From JBHJHP01 sp042219825 (GTDB lineage Bacteria > Bacteroidota > Bacteroidia > Bacteroidales > UBA5342): DNA of 64,000 nucleotides. Made by a program: the position numbers and the translations under genes. Below the pieces are notes generated by a model. The model was not told the DNA's origin. It searched no databases and saw only the letters and a list, made by a program, of their open reading frames with translations. Shown in pieces: positions 38,312-47,637 of the stretch. The stretch spans positions 310,001 through 374,000 of the forward strand of contig NZ_JBHJHQ010000001.1 in NCBI RefSeq assembly GCF_042219825.1, in the 5' to 3' direction. The number at the start of each line of letters is the position of its first letter. The stretch's first letter is position 1.

Positions 38312-38342
38312 CAAATATAATTAAAACCGTGGTATAATAAAA
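38312..38342 (-). promoter_or_regulatory. Promoter of ruvA-sprA
   Basis: On the minus strand, TTTT (forward AAAA at 38339-38342) and TATATTTG (forward CAAATATA at 38312-38319) are 19 nt apart. The transcript should start about 26 nt before the ruvA ATG. Confidence 0.55.
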
Positions 38343-38680
38343 CGCAATCTGCAAAACCTGGCGGTGCAGATAATAAATGTATAATAAAATTTATGGATGG
38401 AAAGAACTGAAATTGGTAAGTCAAAATAAGTGTTGTTTTATAAATTAACAGGAGGGTTTTGAAGTACGATTATATAAACATATTGGAATAATCATAGTTC
38501 GGAGAAGAATGTTCCTGTTTTGTTGATTCCTTTGGTTAATAGATTTTTTTTAGCTTTAATTTTGGTTATTACAATAATATTACAGATTTGATACAAGTGT
38601 ATTGTAATGTTAAAATTATTTTATTAATTTTAGCGCGCTTAAAGGGTGATTGTTTCAATAATTAACACTAATTTTACAAA
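38343..38680. other. Non-coding region between divergent ruvA and the VTC operon
   Basis: About 340 AT-rich bases without a credible gene. It contains TTTG at 38587-38590 followed by the small palindrome ATACAAGTGTAT (38591-38602); with a poor TAAAATTA 20 nt downstream, this may be the promoter or operator of the operon that starts at 38681, but the match is weak. Confidence 0.35.
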
Positions 38681-39763
38681 ATGGTAAAGAATGTTCCGTT
38701 TAAATTCCTCTACATTGTTCTTGTTGTGGGAATAACTTTGTTAACTGCCTGTTCTCAGGATGAAGGTTTCGGTGGAAACAGCGAGATTAAAGGTGAGTTG
38801 ATGGAAAGGGTTTACAATGAAGATCGTTCTGTGCTTTTGTCAGAAACGCCAGCAAAGGCAGAGGATATATATATTATGTTTGGAAATAATACTGTAGTAG
38901 ATGATAAGGTCGAAACCAGTTATACCGGTGATTTTAAGTTTTCTTATTTGTGGCCGGGTGAATATACCATTTTTTATTTATCGGATGACACATCAGATAA
39001 TTCAAAACCCAAGATGGAAATCATGAAACAGGTGACATTGGGAAAAAATGAATCACTGGATCTGGGGTCATTGTATACCTATAAAATAAAAGACTGGGAT
39101 CAGGGAAGCAGTGCTATAAATGGGGTACTGATTGAAAGGATCTATAATGATGATCTTTCCATTCTTCTGTCGGAAAGCCCTGCAAAAGCCCAGGACATAT
39201 TTATAATGTTAGGTGACAATACTTCATTTAATGATAAAGTGGAGACAAGTTACAACGGTCAGTTTGAATTTAACAATATATGGGGAGGTGACTATACCAT
39301 ATATTATATGTCTGATGATACAGCAGATATTTCTCAGCCTGATGTAGAAATAAAACAAACCCTTTCCTTATCGAATAACACAACGGTACAGCTTGATACA
39401 ATGTACACCTATAAAATTAAGGAATGGAACGAGGGGTCTGCAACCATCCGGGGTAAAGTAATGGTAACTAATTATAAAAACTCCAGTACTTATCCCAACC
39501 TGGTTATTAAGGATATAACACCTGCCCAGGAACAGGAAATCTACATCACATACGGTAATCATACCTTTTATGATGACAGGATAAGAACGCAGGATGACGG
39601 TACCTTTGAATTCCGGAACCTTATAAAAGGGACCTATCGGATATTTGTATATTCAGAGGATGTTACCGGCGGAACGGCAAACATTGTTAAGGAAGTATTT
39701 GCAACGATTACAGAGGATGGACAATATGTAGAATTGAGTAATATATCCATTGAAAAACTATAA
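38681..39763 (+). CDS. Lipoprotein with three tandem 110-residue repeats
   Basis: A 360-residue lipoprotein (VGITLLTAC, Cys24) made of three copies of one beta-rich unit: about residues 36-145, 146-255 and a more diverged 256-360. Copies 1 and 2 are closely alike (ERVYNEDRSVLLSE and ERIYNDDLSILLSE; the KVETSY strand; the PGEYTI or GGDYTI turn; the YTYKIKDW or YTYKIKEW end). Each copy resembles a carboxypeptidase-regulatory or CNA-B-like sandwich (x-DGxFxFxxLxxGxYxI). Function is unknown. It is the first gene of a tight five-gene operon with a VTC-domain protein, a DUF4956 membrane protein and a DUF2490 protein. Confidence 0.8.
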   Translation: MVKNVPFKFLYIVLVVGITLLTACSQDEGFGGNSEIKGELMERVYNEDRSVLLSETPAKAEDIYIMFGNNTVVDDKVETSYTGDFKFSYLWPGEYTIFYLSDDTSDNSKPKMEIMKQVTLGKNESLDLGSLYTYKIKDWDQGSSAINGVLIERIYNDDLSILLSESPAKAQDIFIMLGDNTSFNDKVETSYNGQFEFNNIWGGDYTIYYMSDDTADISQPDVEIKQTLSLSNNTTVQLDTMYTYKIKEWNEGSATIRGKVMVTNYKNSSTYPNLVIKDITPAQEQEIYITYGNHTFYDDRIRTQDDGTFEFRNLIKGTYRIFVYSEDVTGGTANIVKEVFATITEDGQYVELSNISIEKL

Positions 39764-39765
39764 TT

Positions 39766-40185
39766 ATGAATCAATTAAGAGTCTTTAGTCTTATTATCTT
39801 TGTATTTTGTATGACCGCAGGTTTTGCGCAATCAAGTAAGAAAATTGTTCAGAAAGGTATCAGTGTGGTTAAAACTTCCGAGATGCGCATTGACGACGGG
39901 GACAAAGAATACTGGATAGATGAAATTGAATATTACGACAACAGGGGAAATTTAATCGAATATAAGGAATATTCAGATAAAGGGGATGATTTGAAGAAGT
40001 GGATTAAATATAAATATGATACCAATTCAAACCTGATTGAGGAAATTGAACTGAATGAAAAAGGGGAACAGAAGGAACGCATTGTAACAATATATAAAGA
40101 CGATTTGAAAATTGAACGTCATTATTATGACGACCGCGACAGATTGTATAAAAAGAAAAAGTATGAGTACGAATTCCGATCCTGA
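39766..40185 (+). CDS. Small secreted protein with YD-like repeats
   Basis: A 139-residue exported protein (signal ending in TAGFAQ) of unknown function. The body repeats a short charged pattern like the YD/RHS or MORN-like repeats (YYDNRGNLIEYKEYSDKGD, KYDTNSNLIEEIELNEKGE, HYYDDRDRLYKKKKYEY). Such repeats form extended beta sheets. It begins 2 nt after the stop of the repeat lipoprotein and overlaps the next gene by 23 nt. Confidence 0.75.
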   Translation: MNQLRVFSLIIFVFCMTAGFAQSSKKIVQKGISVVKTSEMRIDDGDKEYWIDEIEYYDNRGNLIEYKEYSDKGDDLKKWIKYKYDTNSNLIEEIELNEKGEQKERIVTIYKDDLKIERHYYDDRDRLYKKKKYEYEFRS

Positions 40186-40933
40186 TATCAGAAAAGTCAT
40201 CAGTTCATTCGATCCGATATCTCTGGATCAAATGGGGAATGTTGAACTGATGAGACGGAAGGATACAAAATATGTATGCAGCAGGTCTCAGTTGCCGTTC
40301 TTTCTGGAACAGCTCCGTAAGGATTACTATGTGCTGGAAATTGAAGAAGAACGTGAACATGCATACGAGACAACATATTTTGATACCAACGATTTCAGCA
40401 TGTACAAAATGCATCATAATGGCAAACTGAACAGGCATAAAATCAGGGTCAGACGATATGTATATACCAACAAGCAATTCCTTGAAATAAAGCGCAAGAA
40501 TAACAAAGGTGAGACCATAAAAAAACGTATTGAAAATTCGGGTGAACATACCGAGCAGACTATAAATGGTGACGGATGGTTTGTTGCAAAGCATACGCCT
40601 TACGAATCGGAATTACTTGAACCAAAACTCGGGAATAGATTCATAAGGATTACTCTGGTAAATAAACAAATTCAGGAAAGGGTAACCATTGACTATAAAC
40701 TGAATTTCATTGATATTGAAACTGAAAAATCGCTCACAAACGAATCTATTTGTATTATTGAAATTAAACGGAATCTGTACGAAAAGAATTCAGCTTTTGC
40801 CACACTATTAAAGAATAACCGGGTTTATCCGATGGGCTTCAGTAAATACTGTGTGGGCGTCAGTTTATTACAAAATAATTTGAAACAGAATAACTTTAAA
40901 AGCAGAATAAATAAAATCCAAAATTTTAAGTAA
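40163..40933 (+). CDS. VTC-domain (polyphosphate polymerase-like) protein
   Basis: A 256-residue soluble protein of the VTC family, the triphosphate tunnel fold that makes polyphosphate in the yeast vacuole complex. The tunnel strands are seen: RRKDTKYVCSRSQLPFFLEQL with the first basic residues, TTYFDTNDFSMY, NRHKIRVRRYV, FLEIKRKNNKGETIKKR, CIIEIKRN and a final SKYCVGV lysine. All the basic and acidic positions of the tunnel look kept, so it may be catalytically able. The ATG at 40163 is preferred over an upstream one at 40112, as it gives the usual start (MSTNSD) and modest overlap with the previous gene. Substrate in bacteria is not settled. Confidence 0.85.
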   Translation: MSTNSDPDIRKVISSFDPISLDQMGNVELMRRKDTKYVCSRSQLPFFLEQLRKDYYVLEIEEEREHAYETTYFDTNDFSMYKMHHNGKLNRHKIRVRRYVYTNKQFLEIKRKNNKGETIKKRIENSGEHTEQTINGDGWFVAKHTPYESELLEPKLGNRFIRITLVNKQIQERVTIDYKLNFIDIETEKSLTNESICIIEIKRNLYEKNSAFATLLKNNRVYPMGFSKYCVGVSLLQNNLKQNNFKSRINKIQNFK

Positions 40934-40941
40934 AAAACCCA

Positions 40942-41601
40942 ATGGTAGAAATTTTTAATATCGATCTTATCGATGGTCCCAGTACGCTTGAATTGTTTAT
41001 CAGATTCCTAGTAAATTTTTTCTTTGTATTCATAATTGTACGGTTTTTATATTACAGAGTCAGAAAGCGTAAAGATTACTTTTTTACATACATCATTATT
41101 TCCACAGTTATCTTTTTATTGTGTTTCCTTTTGGAAAACGTAAAACTGGAAATTGGTTTTGCACTTGGCTTGTTCGCCATTTTCGGTATTATCAGATACC
41201 GAACCAGGCAAATCCCGATAAAAGAAATGACGTATCTTTTTCTGGTAATCGGTATTTCAGTAATTAACGCTTTGGCTAACAAAAAAATATCGTATGCCGA
41301 GTTGTTGTTGACTAATATTATTCTTGTGATTACAGCATATTTTCTGGAAAGGATGATGTTGCTGCGTCATGAGTCAACAAAATCGATCGTTTACGAGAAA
41401 ATAGAATTAATAAAGCCTGAAACCAGATCCGAACTAAAAAGAGATCTCGAAGAACGCACCGGTCTTAAAATCAACAGGGTAGAAGTTGGTAAGATTGACT
41501 TTCTGCGTGATACGGCCCGGGTTGATATTTATTATTTTGAGAGTGAGAATCAGGCCGATGACGCCGATATAGATGGTTTCGCGAACGACGACGATGATTA
41601 G
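40942..41601 (+). CDS. DUF4956-family integral membrane protein
   Basis: A 219-residue protein with about five membrane helices in the first 135 residues, the conserved family block FALGLFAIFGIIRYRTRQIP with the following MTYLFLVIGISVINAL, and a cytoplasmic C-terminal domain rich in charge (SELKRDLEERTGLKINRVEVG). DUF4956 genes are often next to VTC-domain genes in bacteria, as here. Function is not known; a role in moving or anchoring a polymer made by the VTC protein is only an inference. It begins 8 nt after the VTC gene and overlaps the next gene by 8 nt. Confidence 0.85.
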   Translation: MVEIFNIDLIDGPSTLELFIRFLVNFFFVFIIVRFLYYRVRKRKDYFFTYIIISTVIFLLCFLLENVKLEIGFALGLFAIFGIIRYRTRQIPIKEMTYLFLVIGISVINALANKKISYAELLLTNIILVITAYFLERMMLLRHESTKSIVYEKIELIKPETRSELKRDLEERTGLKINRVEVGKIDFLRDTARVDIYYFESENQADDADIDGFANDDDD

Positions 41602-42277
41602 ATCACGCTTTCTTTTCAGCTTTTTATTATTACTAATTTCAATAATCCCTTTTTCACTGAAGGCACAATACACCGACTTTAAAATGCGGTTAGGGCTGGA
41701 GGTTGAAAAAGAGATTATTGATAATCTGGACGCTCACATTGAACTGGAGCAGCGCTATATGCATAATATTTCCAGTTATGACAAAACCTTCATTGAGCCG
41801 TCCCTTTCCTATAATATATCAAAACATTTCAGCACTGGTGTTATCTGGCGCATTCAAATCAGGGAAAATAACAGCTACAAAATGTTTTCGGAACAGCGCT
41901 ATTCTGCATTTGTTAAATATGATGTTTCGTACCTTGATTTCAAATTAAAACTTCGCTCTATTTTACAATATGGCTTTGATGATATCACAAATGCCGGTTT
42001 CAGTGTGGATCAGAAACTGATAAACCGAAATTCAGTGCAGGTTGATTACGACTGGTTCGGAAAGAAAATCAAGCCGGGTATTAAATTTGAGCTGTTTCAC
42101 CACCTGAACCACCCTAACGGCAGCATTCTTAATCAGTGGAGACTGAAAGCCGGAGCATCATACCTGCTTTCAAAGCATTCGAATATTGATGTATATTACA
42201 TGTTCGAAAATGAATTTAACGTAGTAAAGCCTGTTGATGCGCATATTATTGGCATTAAGTACGGTTATAAATTCTGA
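41594..42277 (+). CDS. DUF2490-family outer-membrane beta-barrel protein
   Basis: A 227-residue exported protein (signal ending in FSLKAQ) with an outer-membrane beta-barrel pattern, alternating strands ending in tyrosine or phenylalanine (GVIWRIQIRENNSYKMFSEQ, LKLRSILQYGF, GIKYGYKF at the terminus). The body fits DUF2490, whose function is unknown. The ATG at 41594 overlaps the DUF4956 stop, typical of coupled genes; an earlier ATG at 41573 would lengthen it by seven residues. Last gene of the VTC operon. Confidence 0.8.
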   Translation: MIRSRFLFSFLLLLISIIPFSLKAQYTDFKMRLGLEVEKEIIDNLDAHIELEQRYMHNISSYDKTFIEPSLSYNISKHFSTGVIWRIQIRENNSYKMFSEQRYSAFVKYDVSYLDFKLKLRSILQYGFDDITNAGFSVDQKLINRNSVQVDYDWFGKKIKPGIKFELFHHLNHPNGSILNQWRLKAGASYLLSKHSNIDVYYMFENEFNVVKPVDAHIIGIKYGYKF

Positions 42278-42392
42278 TTTCGCAACCGAAACCTTTTCCC
42301 GTAAACTTATTTTCAGATAATTAGCTTAAAATCTGTATGAATGTATGGATTGCAAAACTTAATTTATAATTTTGCAGCCTTTTAGAACAATT

Positions 42393-43970
42393 ATGGGATT
42401 ACACGAAGAGATAAAGCGGCGCAGAACATTTGCTATTGTGAGTCACCCGGATGCGGGAAAAACAACATTAACTGAGAAGTTACTGCTTTTTGGTGGTGCC
42501 ATACATGTGGCCGGTGCCGTAAAATCGAACAAAATAAAAAAAACAGCTACATCCGACTGGATGGAGATTGAGAAGCAACGTGGAATTTCTGTTGCTACAT
42601 CGGTGATGGGATTTGAATACAAGGGAAAAAAGATCAATATTCTGGATACTCCAGGCCACCAGGATTTTGCCGAAGATACCTTTCGTACCTTAACTGCTGT
42701 AGATAGCGTAATCATAGTAATTGACGTGGCTAAAGGGGTGGAGACGCAAACACGTAAGCTTATGGAAGTTTGTCGTATGCGTAAAACACCTGTTATCGTT
42801 TTTGTAAATAAGCTTGACCGTATCGGGAAGGACGCCTTTGAGTTGTTGGATGAGATAGAAGAGGAATTACAGATAAATGTTCGTCCGCTTTCGTGGCCCA
42901 TAAATATGGGGCCGTCATTTAAAGGTGTATATAATTTATATGGCAGAGATTTACGTTTGTTTGCGCCGAGCAAGCAGGTCGTAACTGAAATGCATGAAAT
43001 AAGCGATCTGTCCGATCCAAGGCTGGATAAAATGCTGGGGGAAACCGATGCCGAAAAGTTGCGGGAAGAAGCTGAACTGGTGGAAGGTGTTTATCCTGAA
43101 TTTGATCTGGATGAATACCTGGCAGGAAATGTGGCCCCGGTCTTTTTTGGTAGTGCACTCAATAATTTCGGCGTAAAAGAATTGCTGGACTGTTTTATAG
43201 ATATCGCACCTACACCGCGTAAATCGAAAGCAGAAGAACGTGAAGTTCTGCCTGACGAAGAAAAATTCACCGGTTTTATTTTTAAGATCCATGCCAATAT
43301 GGATCCGAATCACAGAAACAGGATTGCATTTGTTAAGGTTTGTTCCGGTATGTTCCAGCGCAACACCAATTATACACACGTTCGTTTAGGTAAAAACCTG
43401 AAATTTTCAAGTCCGACCGCTTTTATGGCGCAGAAAAAAAGCATTGTGGAAGAGGCCTGGCCGGGCGATATTGTTGGTTTGCCGGATTCCGGTAACTTTA
43501 AAATTGGAGATACACTTACGGAAGGAGAGAATCTCCACTACAAAGGATTGCCCAGTTTCTCACCTGAAATGTTTAAATACATTGAAAATGCCGATCCAAT
43601 GAAGTCCAAACAATTGGCAAAAGGGATTGATCAGCTTATGGATGAAGGTGTGGCACAGCTATTCGTAAACCAGTTTAACAATCGCAAAATTATAGGTACG
43701 GTCGGACAGCTTCAGTTTGAGGTCATACAGTATCGTTTATTACACGAGTACAACGCACAGTGCCGGTATGATCCGATTAACTTGTACAAGGCATGCTGGA
43801 TAAGAAGTAAAAGCAAAGAAGCCCTTGAGGATTTTAAAAAACGTAAAGCACAATACATGGCCAAGGATAAACATGATCGTGATGTGTTTTTGGCCGATTC
43901 ACAGTATATGTTGCAAATGGCACAGGATAACTTTAAAGACATCGAATTCTTCTTTACTTCTGAGTTTTAG
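42393..43970 (+). CDS. prfC: Peptide chain release factor 3 (RF3)
   Basis: A 525-residue translational GTPase that recycles RF1/RF2 from the ribosome after termination. GTPase motifs: G1 [11 protein letters not shown]2 region RGISVATS, G3 [13 protein letters not shown]4 NKLDR. The C-terminal part with the RF3-specific segment ([17 protein letters not shown]) is present. A TTG upstream at 42372 is not the start; the ATG at 42393 fits the family's beginning. TAATTTTG at 42367-42374 matches the -10 element of this phylum and lies about 19 nt before the ATG; no good -33 box is seen. Confidence 0.96.
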   Translation: MGLHEEIKRRRTFAIVSHPDAGKTTLTEKLLLFGGAIHVAGAVKSNKIKKTATSDWMEIEKQRGISVATSVMGFEYKGKKINILDTPGHQDFAEDTFRTLTAVDSVIIVIDVAKGVETQTRKLMEVCRMRKTPVIVFVNKLDRIGKDAFELLDEIEEELQINVRPLSWPINMGPSFKGVYNLYGRDLRLFAPSKQVVTEMHEISDLSDPRLDKMLGETDAEKLREEAELVEGVYPEFDLDEYLAGNVAPVFFGSALNNFGVKELLDCFIDIAPTPRKSKAEEREVLPDEEKFTGFIFKIHANMDPNHRNRIAFVKVCSGMFQRNTNYTHVRLGKNLKFSSPTAFMAQKKSIVEEAWPGDIVGLPDSGNFKIGDTLTEGENLHYKGLPSFSPEMFKYIENADPMKSKQLAKGIDQLMDEGVAQLFVNQFNNRKIIGTVGQLQFEVIQYRLLHEYNAQCRYDPINLYKACWIRSKSKEALEDFKKRKAQYMAKDKHDRDVFLADSQYMLQMAQDNFKDIEFFFTSEF

Positions 43971-44019
43971 CGGCAGACAAAAATTTATTTTTATTTTTGT
44001 TACTGCTAAATGATAACTC

Positions 44020-45297
44020 ATGGATAAAACAGCCGTTCGGATTATTGATGTCTTTGATACTGTTGATGAATTAGTGTTTTCTGTTCTGATGATGACCCTT
44101 CCGTTCGGGTGGCAGTTTTCTATTATTCCATTATTACTATTTGGCGTATTAATGTTCCGGAAAGCTTTAAAGGAACGGACCTGTCCTTCAAAAGAAAAAA
44201 TAGTTTACTTTCTTCCCGTGTTTGCATATTTTCTCATTATGTTGATCAGCCTGATTTACAGCAAACATCCGGGAAGAGGATTTGATTTGCTCATTCAGAA
44301 AAGCTCATTCCTTGTTATTCCTCTGTTGATGTTATTCACGTCATTCAGCAGAAAACTAGCCCGAAAAGGTCTGCGGTTTTTTGTGCTGGGAACACTTCTG
44401 GTTTCCTTACTTTACATTATTTCCGGTTTGTATCATTCTACAAAAATTGGAGATGGAATGCTCTGCATTGTACCGGGTTTTTCAGGTGACAATACTATGT
44501 TGCTGGATACTGTTATACATAACAACCATTTAATGGGTGATAATTTTTCGTTTCTGATGCACCCGACATATACCGGTGTTCTTCTTGCATTGAGTATTGC
44601 AATAGCCGTTTTTACATTGATCCATGAACATAAATCCATACTCATTCAACGCATAGCCATACCGGTTTTCATAGTGGAAAGTATGACACTGATTCTTCTT
44701 TCAACAAACGGTGCATTGATGTCTGCAATTATTTTGGCAATTACACTTATTGTATTGACCATTAGATACAGACATTACCTGGATTTGAAAAAATACTGGC
44801 TCATCCTGGTTGCAATGATTTTGCTGAGCGGCGTCGCTTATAACCCTCAATTTCAGATATTATCAGGCAGATCATCCGGTTCAGACGAAAATAGTATGCG
44901 TTTGAAAGCCCGGGAAGTTACACTGGAGATCATTAAGGAACATCAGGTATTGGGCATTGGTAATGGAGATCTTTACAGCACAATGGAGCAAAAGTATGAA
45001 GAGCAGGGACTAATGAAAATGAAGGAATTGAGGATCAATCCGCATAACCAGTATTTGCATACCTGGGCTGAAACAGGTATTCCTGGTTTACTGTCTCTGT
45101 TGTGGATATTGGGCACTCTGATTTGGTTTGGAATTAAACGCAAGAATTTCCTGATGATTGTTTTTGCTGTGTTATTTGGTGTCAGTATGTATTTTGAATC
45201 GATGATGAACCGGTATTGGGGTATTATGATGCTGGCCATTTTTTATACCGTTTTTTATTTCCATTCAGAACCTGAACCGGAAAACGAAACAAATTAA
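44020..45297 (+). CDS. O-antigen ligase/polymerase-like membrane protein
   Basis: A 425-residue protein with about eleven or twelve membrane helices and the Wzy_C (O-antigen ligase) signature in a long loop near residues 330-355 (NPHNQYLHTWAETGIPGL), where the histidine is the probable catalytic residue of the family. Such proteins ligate or polymerise glycans on the periplasmic side of the inner membrane. No glycan biosynthesis genes are adjacent, so the substrate is unknown. Its stop codon overlaps that of the convergent cstA gene in the palindrome TTAA (45294-45297). Confidence 0.85.
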   Translation: MDKTAVRIIDVFDTVDELVFSVLMMTLPFGWQFSIIPLLLFGVLMFRKALKERTCPSKEKIVYFLPVFAYFLIMLISLIYSKHPGRGFDLLIQKSSFLVIPLLMLFTSFSRKLARKGLRFFVLGTLLVSLLYIISGLYHSTKIGDGMLCIVPGFSGDNTMLLDTVIHNNHLMGDNFSFLMHPTYTGVLLALSIAIAVFTLIHEHKSILIQRIAIPVFIVESMTLILLSTNGALMSAIILAITLIVLTIRYRHYLDLKKYWLILVAMILLSGVAYNPQFQILSGRSSGSDENSMRLKAREVTLEIIKEHQVLGIGNGDLYSTMEQKYEEQGLMKMKELRINPHNQYLHTWAETGIPGLLSLLWILGTLIWFGIKRKNFLMIVFAVLFGVSMYFESMMNRYWGIMMLAIFYTVFYFHSEPEPENETN

Positions 45298-47030
45298 ACC
45301 GACGGCTCTGAAATCTTTTTCGTTTTAATTTTTCGGGATGGCATTATAAACAGGCCTAACCCTTCGAGCGTGATTATTGAAGCAATAGCAATAACCAGAA
45401 AATTAACTACGACCAACAGCCAGTTTTTATCACCCCAGAAATCCCCTTCATTTGCCACAAGTGCCCAAACGGTCATAACAGACATGAACACAGCGGGGAG
45501 GCCTGAGACCATCCAGTAAAACTTTCCTTTTTTCTTCAGATAAAGGGTGATAACAATAAGTGCCAGTGCGGCAAGCGTCTGGTTTACAGCGCCAAACAAT
45601 GGCCACAGACTCAAGGCTCCATTACCGTTGGCCCCGTTGGCAAATGCAAGGATAGCAGCAGTAAAAACCGCAATAAACGTGGCCAGCCATTTGTTTTGCA
45701 TGGGTTTAACGCCCGTAAATACTTCACTGATTACATACCGTTGCAATCGTGTTGCTGTATCCAGAGTGGTTCCGGCAAAAGAAGCAATAAATACACCCAT
45801 AATGGCCAGTGCCCATTGGTATGGTACTCCCAGTGTTTCTATCATATTTGACGATCCAACTACAAAAGCATTAAGTTTGGATCCCAAACCTGATACGGCC
45901 TGCCACGATGCGTAATGGGAATTCCAGGCAGAAATACCGGTCAGGGTCTGATCGCCGGTTTTATATCCCAAACCTATTCCGGCAGCTACAGCAATGAGCA
46001 CAAGCAGGGCCAGTGTTCCTTCCATTAACATGGACCCGTATCCGACAAACAAGGCGTCTTTTTCGTTGTCCAGTTGTTTGGCTGATGTGCCGGATGAAAC
46101 AACGGAGTGGAATCCTGAAATAGCTCCGCATGCGATGGTAATAAACAGAAATGGAAACAGATTAGGTGCGCCTTTCGGATCAATATTTACTGACGGTGCT
46201 ACCAGATGTAAATCTGTACTGAACGAAGTCACAATAACACCGCCAACCAATAGCAACATAACTACTATCAGCTGATAAGCATTAATATAATCCCGTGGTT
46301 GTAACAAGGTTGCAACAGGAAGGATTGAGGCTATAAATGCGTAGATGAGCAATATGATGGTCCAGATACCTGTTGCCGGAATTCCTGCGATTTCGGGCAT
46401 TTTAAACGGAATATATACTCCGGCTATAATGGTGGCAAACATCAGAACGACAGCAATTGCTGTATAAATATTGATGTTTCGGCCTTTAATATTTACCATA
46501 CGCCCAAGCCATACTGCAATGGCGATCTGCATAAAAACCGGAAATACCGATGCCGGAAAAATATTAAAGATAATGGCTATTACCAGTCCGAAAATGGCTA
46601 TCACAATCCATAGTTCCAGAAACACAACCAGGAAAAACAGAAAACGGGTGTGTTTGTGCATGTATTTGGCTGTATAATCTGAAATAGACTTCCCCTGGTT
46701 TCGCAGAGAAATGACAAGTGAACCGAAATCGTGAACTGCTCCCATAAAAATGCTGCCAAGAAATACCCATATGAGAGCCGGAAGCCAACCCCAGATGATG
46801 GCTACAGCCGGTCCTACAATAGGTCCGGTTCCTGCAATGGACGTAAAATGGTGGCCAAATACGACTTTCTTCTTCGAAGGCACAAAATCCACACCGTCTT
46901 TCAGATTGTGCGATGGAACTGTAGATTCCGGATTTATTTTAAAGATTTTACGCGATAAAAATTTACCGTACAGATGATAAGCTGCAATGTAACCTCCAAA
47001 TGTGAGAAGCATTAATAATAAAACTTCCAT
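45294..47030 (-). CDS. cstA: Carbon starvation protein CstA-type transporter
   Basis: A 578-residue inner-membrane protein with about 15 helices and the CstA family blocks HHFTSIAGTGPIVGPA, GSIFMGAVHDFGSLV and SSGTSAKQLDNEKDA...GYGSMLMEG. Family members take up peptides or pyruvate, induced on carbon limitation; the actual substrate here is not known. It is expressed from its own promoter at 47054-47084 and is convergent with the ligase gene. Confidence 0.95.
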   Translation of the reverse strand: MEVLLLMLLTFGGYIAAYHLYGKFLSRKIFKINPESTVPSHNLKDGVDFVPSKKKVVFGHHFTSIAGTGPIVGPAVAIIWGWLPALIWVFLGSIFMGAVHDFGSLVISLRNQGKSISDYTAKYMHKHTRFLFFLVVFLELWIVIAIFGLVIAIIFNIFPASVFPVFMQIAIAVWLGRMVNIKGRNINIYTAIAVVLMFATIIAGVYIPFKMPEIAGIPATGIWTIILLIYAFIASILPVATLLQPRDYINAYQLIVVMLLLVGGVIVTSFSTDLHLVAPSVNIDPKGAPNLFPFLFITIACGAISGFHSVVSSGTSAKQLDNEKDALFVGYGSMLMEGTLALLVLIAVAAGIGLGYKTGDQTLTGISAWNSHYASWQAVSGLGSKLNAFVVGSSNMIETLGVPYQWALAIMGVFIASFAGTTLDTATRLQRYVISEVFTGVKPMQNKWLATFIAVFTAAILAFANGANGNGALSLWPLFGAVNQTLAALALIVITLYLKKKGKFYWMVSGLPAVFMSVMTVWALVANEGDFWGDKNWLLVVVNFLVIAIASIITLEGLGLFIMPSRKIKTKKISEPSV

Positions 47031-47053
47031 AACCCGCTTTTCAAATTAATATT

Positions 47054-47084
47054 CAAAATTAGCGGTATTTGCTAAAAAAGCAAG
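47054..47084 (-). promoter_or_regulatory. Promoter of cstA
   Basis: On the minus strand CTTG (forward CAAG 47081-47084) and TAATTTTG (forward CAAAATTA 47054-47061) have a spacer of about 19 nt counted from TTG, matching the Bacteroidota consensus. The cstA ATG lies about 24 nt past the -10 element. Confidence 0.6.
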
Positions 47085-47101
47085 ATGAAATTTATAGATA
47101 T

Positions 47102-47136
47102 AAGACACAAGAATCAAGACACAAGACACAAGACAG
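47102..47136. repeat. Short tandem repeat (AAGACAC units)
   Basis: AAGACAC begins at 47102, 47116 and 47123, with a partial unit (AAGACAG) at 47130; the units from 47116 on are exact 7-nt tandem copies. It is a small microsatellite in the cstA-ilvA gap, with no evident function. Confidence 0.7.
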
Positions 47137-47151
47137 AGTAAGGTATGATAA

Positions 47152-47486
47152 GTCCTCCTTTTTCAAAAGGAGGTGTCACGCCGTCGGTGTGACGGAGGAT
47201 TTTGATAACTATTGCATTATTCTACTGAAATTCATATTTTAGATATCCCAGAATTGAAGTCGCTCAGTCCTGATTCGCGAGGATTCTCATAAACAAATAA
47301 ATCAAAGACTTATAGTTATTTGGAATACCAACTGGGTGTTGGTTAATGAACTTGTCAAAGCAGGGTGTTAAACCCCACCTAAAAAAATATAAAAACGGAT
47401 TACATTTGATAAATTTATCTGATTTAAAAAACAAATCCTTCGATTCCCATGGTCATCAGAACCTATTCATTTTAGAAAAGGAGGAC
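47152..47486. mobile_element. MITE-like element with imperfect terminal inverted repeats and a two-armed hairpin
   Basis: The left end GTCCTCCTTTTTC (47152-47164) is the near-exact inverse of the right end GAAAAGGAGGAC (47475-47486). At the left end two hairpins sit side by side: CCTCCTTTT (47154-47162) with AAAAGGAGG (47165-47173), and GTCACGCC (47175-47182) with GGTGTGAC (47186-47193); the outer AGTCCTCC also can pair with GGAGGATT (47194-47201). No open frame, transposase or target-site duplication is visible, so a non-autonomous element is only a hypothesis. The 335 nt would otherwise be unexplained intergenic sequence. Confidence 0.4.
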
Positions 47487-47637
47487 GGTTTACAGCAAAT
47501 ATTTAATTAAAACCTAGGGCTTTCTGAACTTAACTTAGTAAGAGAGTGTTCCTGTTTAAGCTGGTTTATTAGAAACCTTTAACGTGTAATTTCAAAAAAC
47601 TTTACTGTACTTTTGTCTGAATATTAATCAACAGAAC

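Noticed and set aside
42443..42973. A 176-residue open frame on the minus strand within prfC
   Set aside because: It is antisense to the conserved GTPase domain of RF3, has no signal or domain, and no promoter or ribosome-binding evidence.
47102..47136. AAGACAC repeats as a CRISPR array
   Set aside because: Units are 7 nt, tandem and without spacers, so this is a microsatellite; no cas gene is in the window.
47202..47637. A pseudogene in the cstA-ilvA gap
   Set aside because: I tried to read both strands for protein motifs and found none; the terminal inverted repeats explain the boundaries better.
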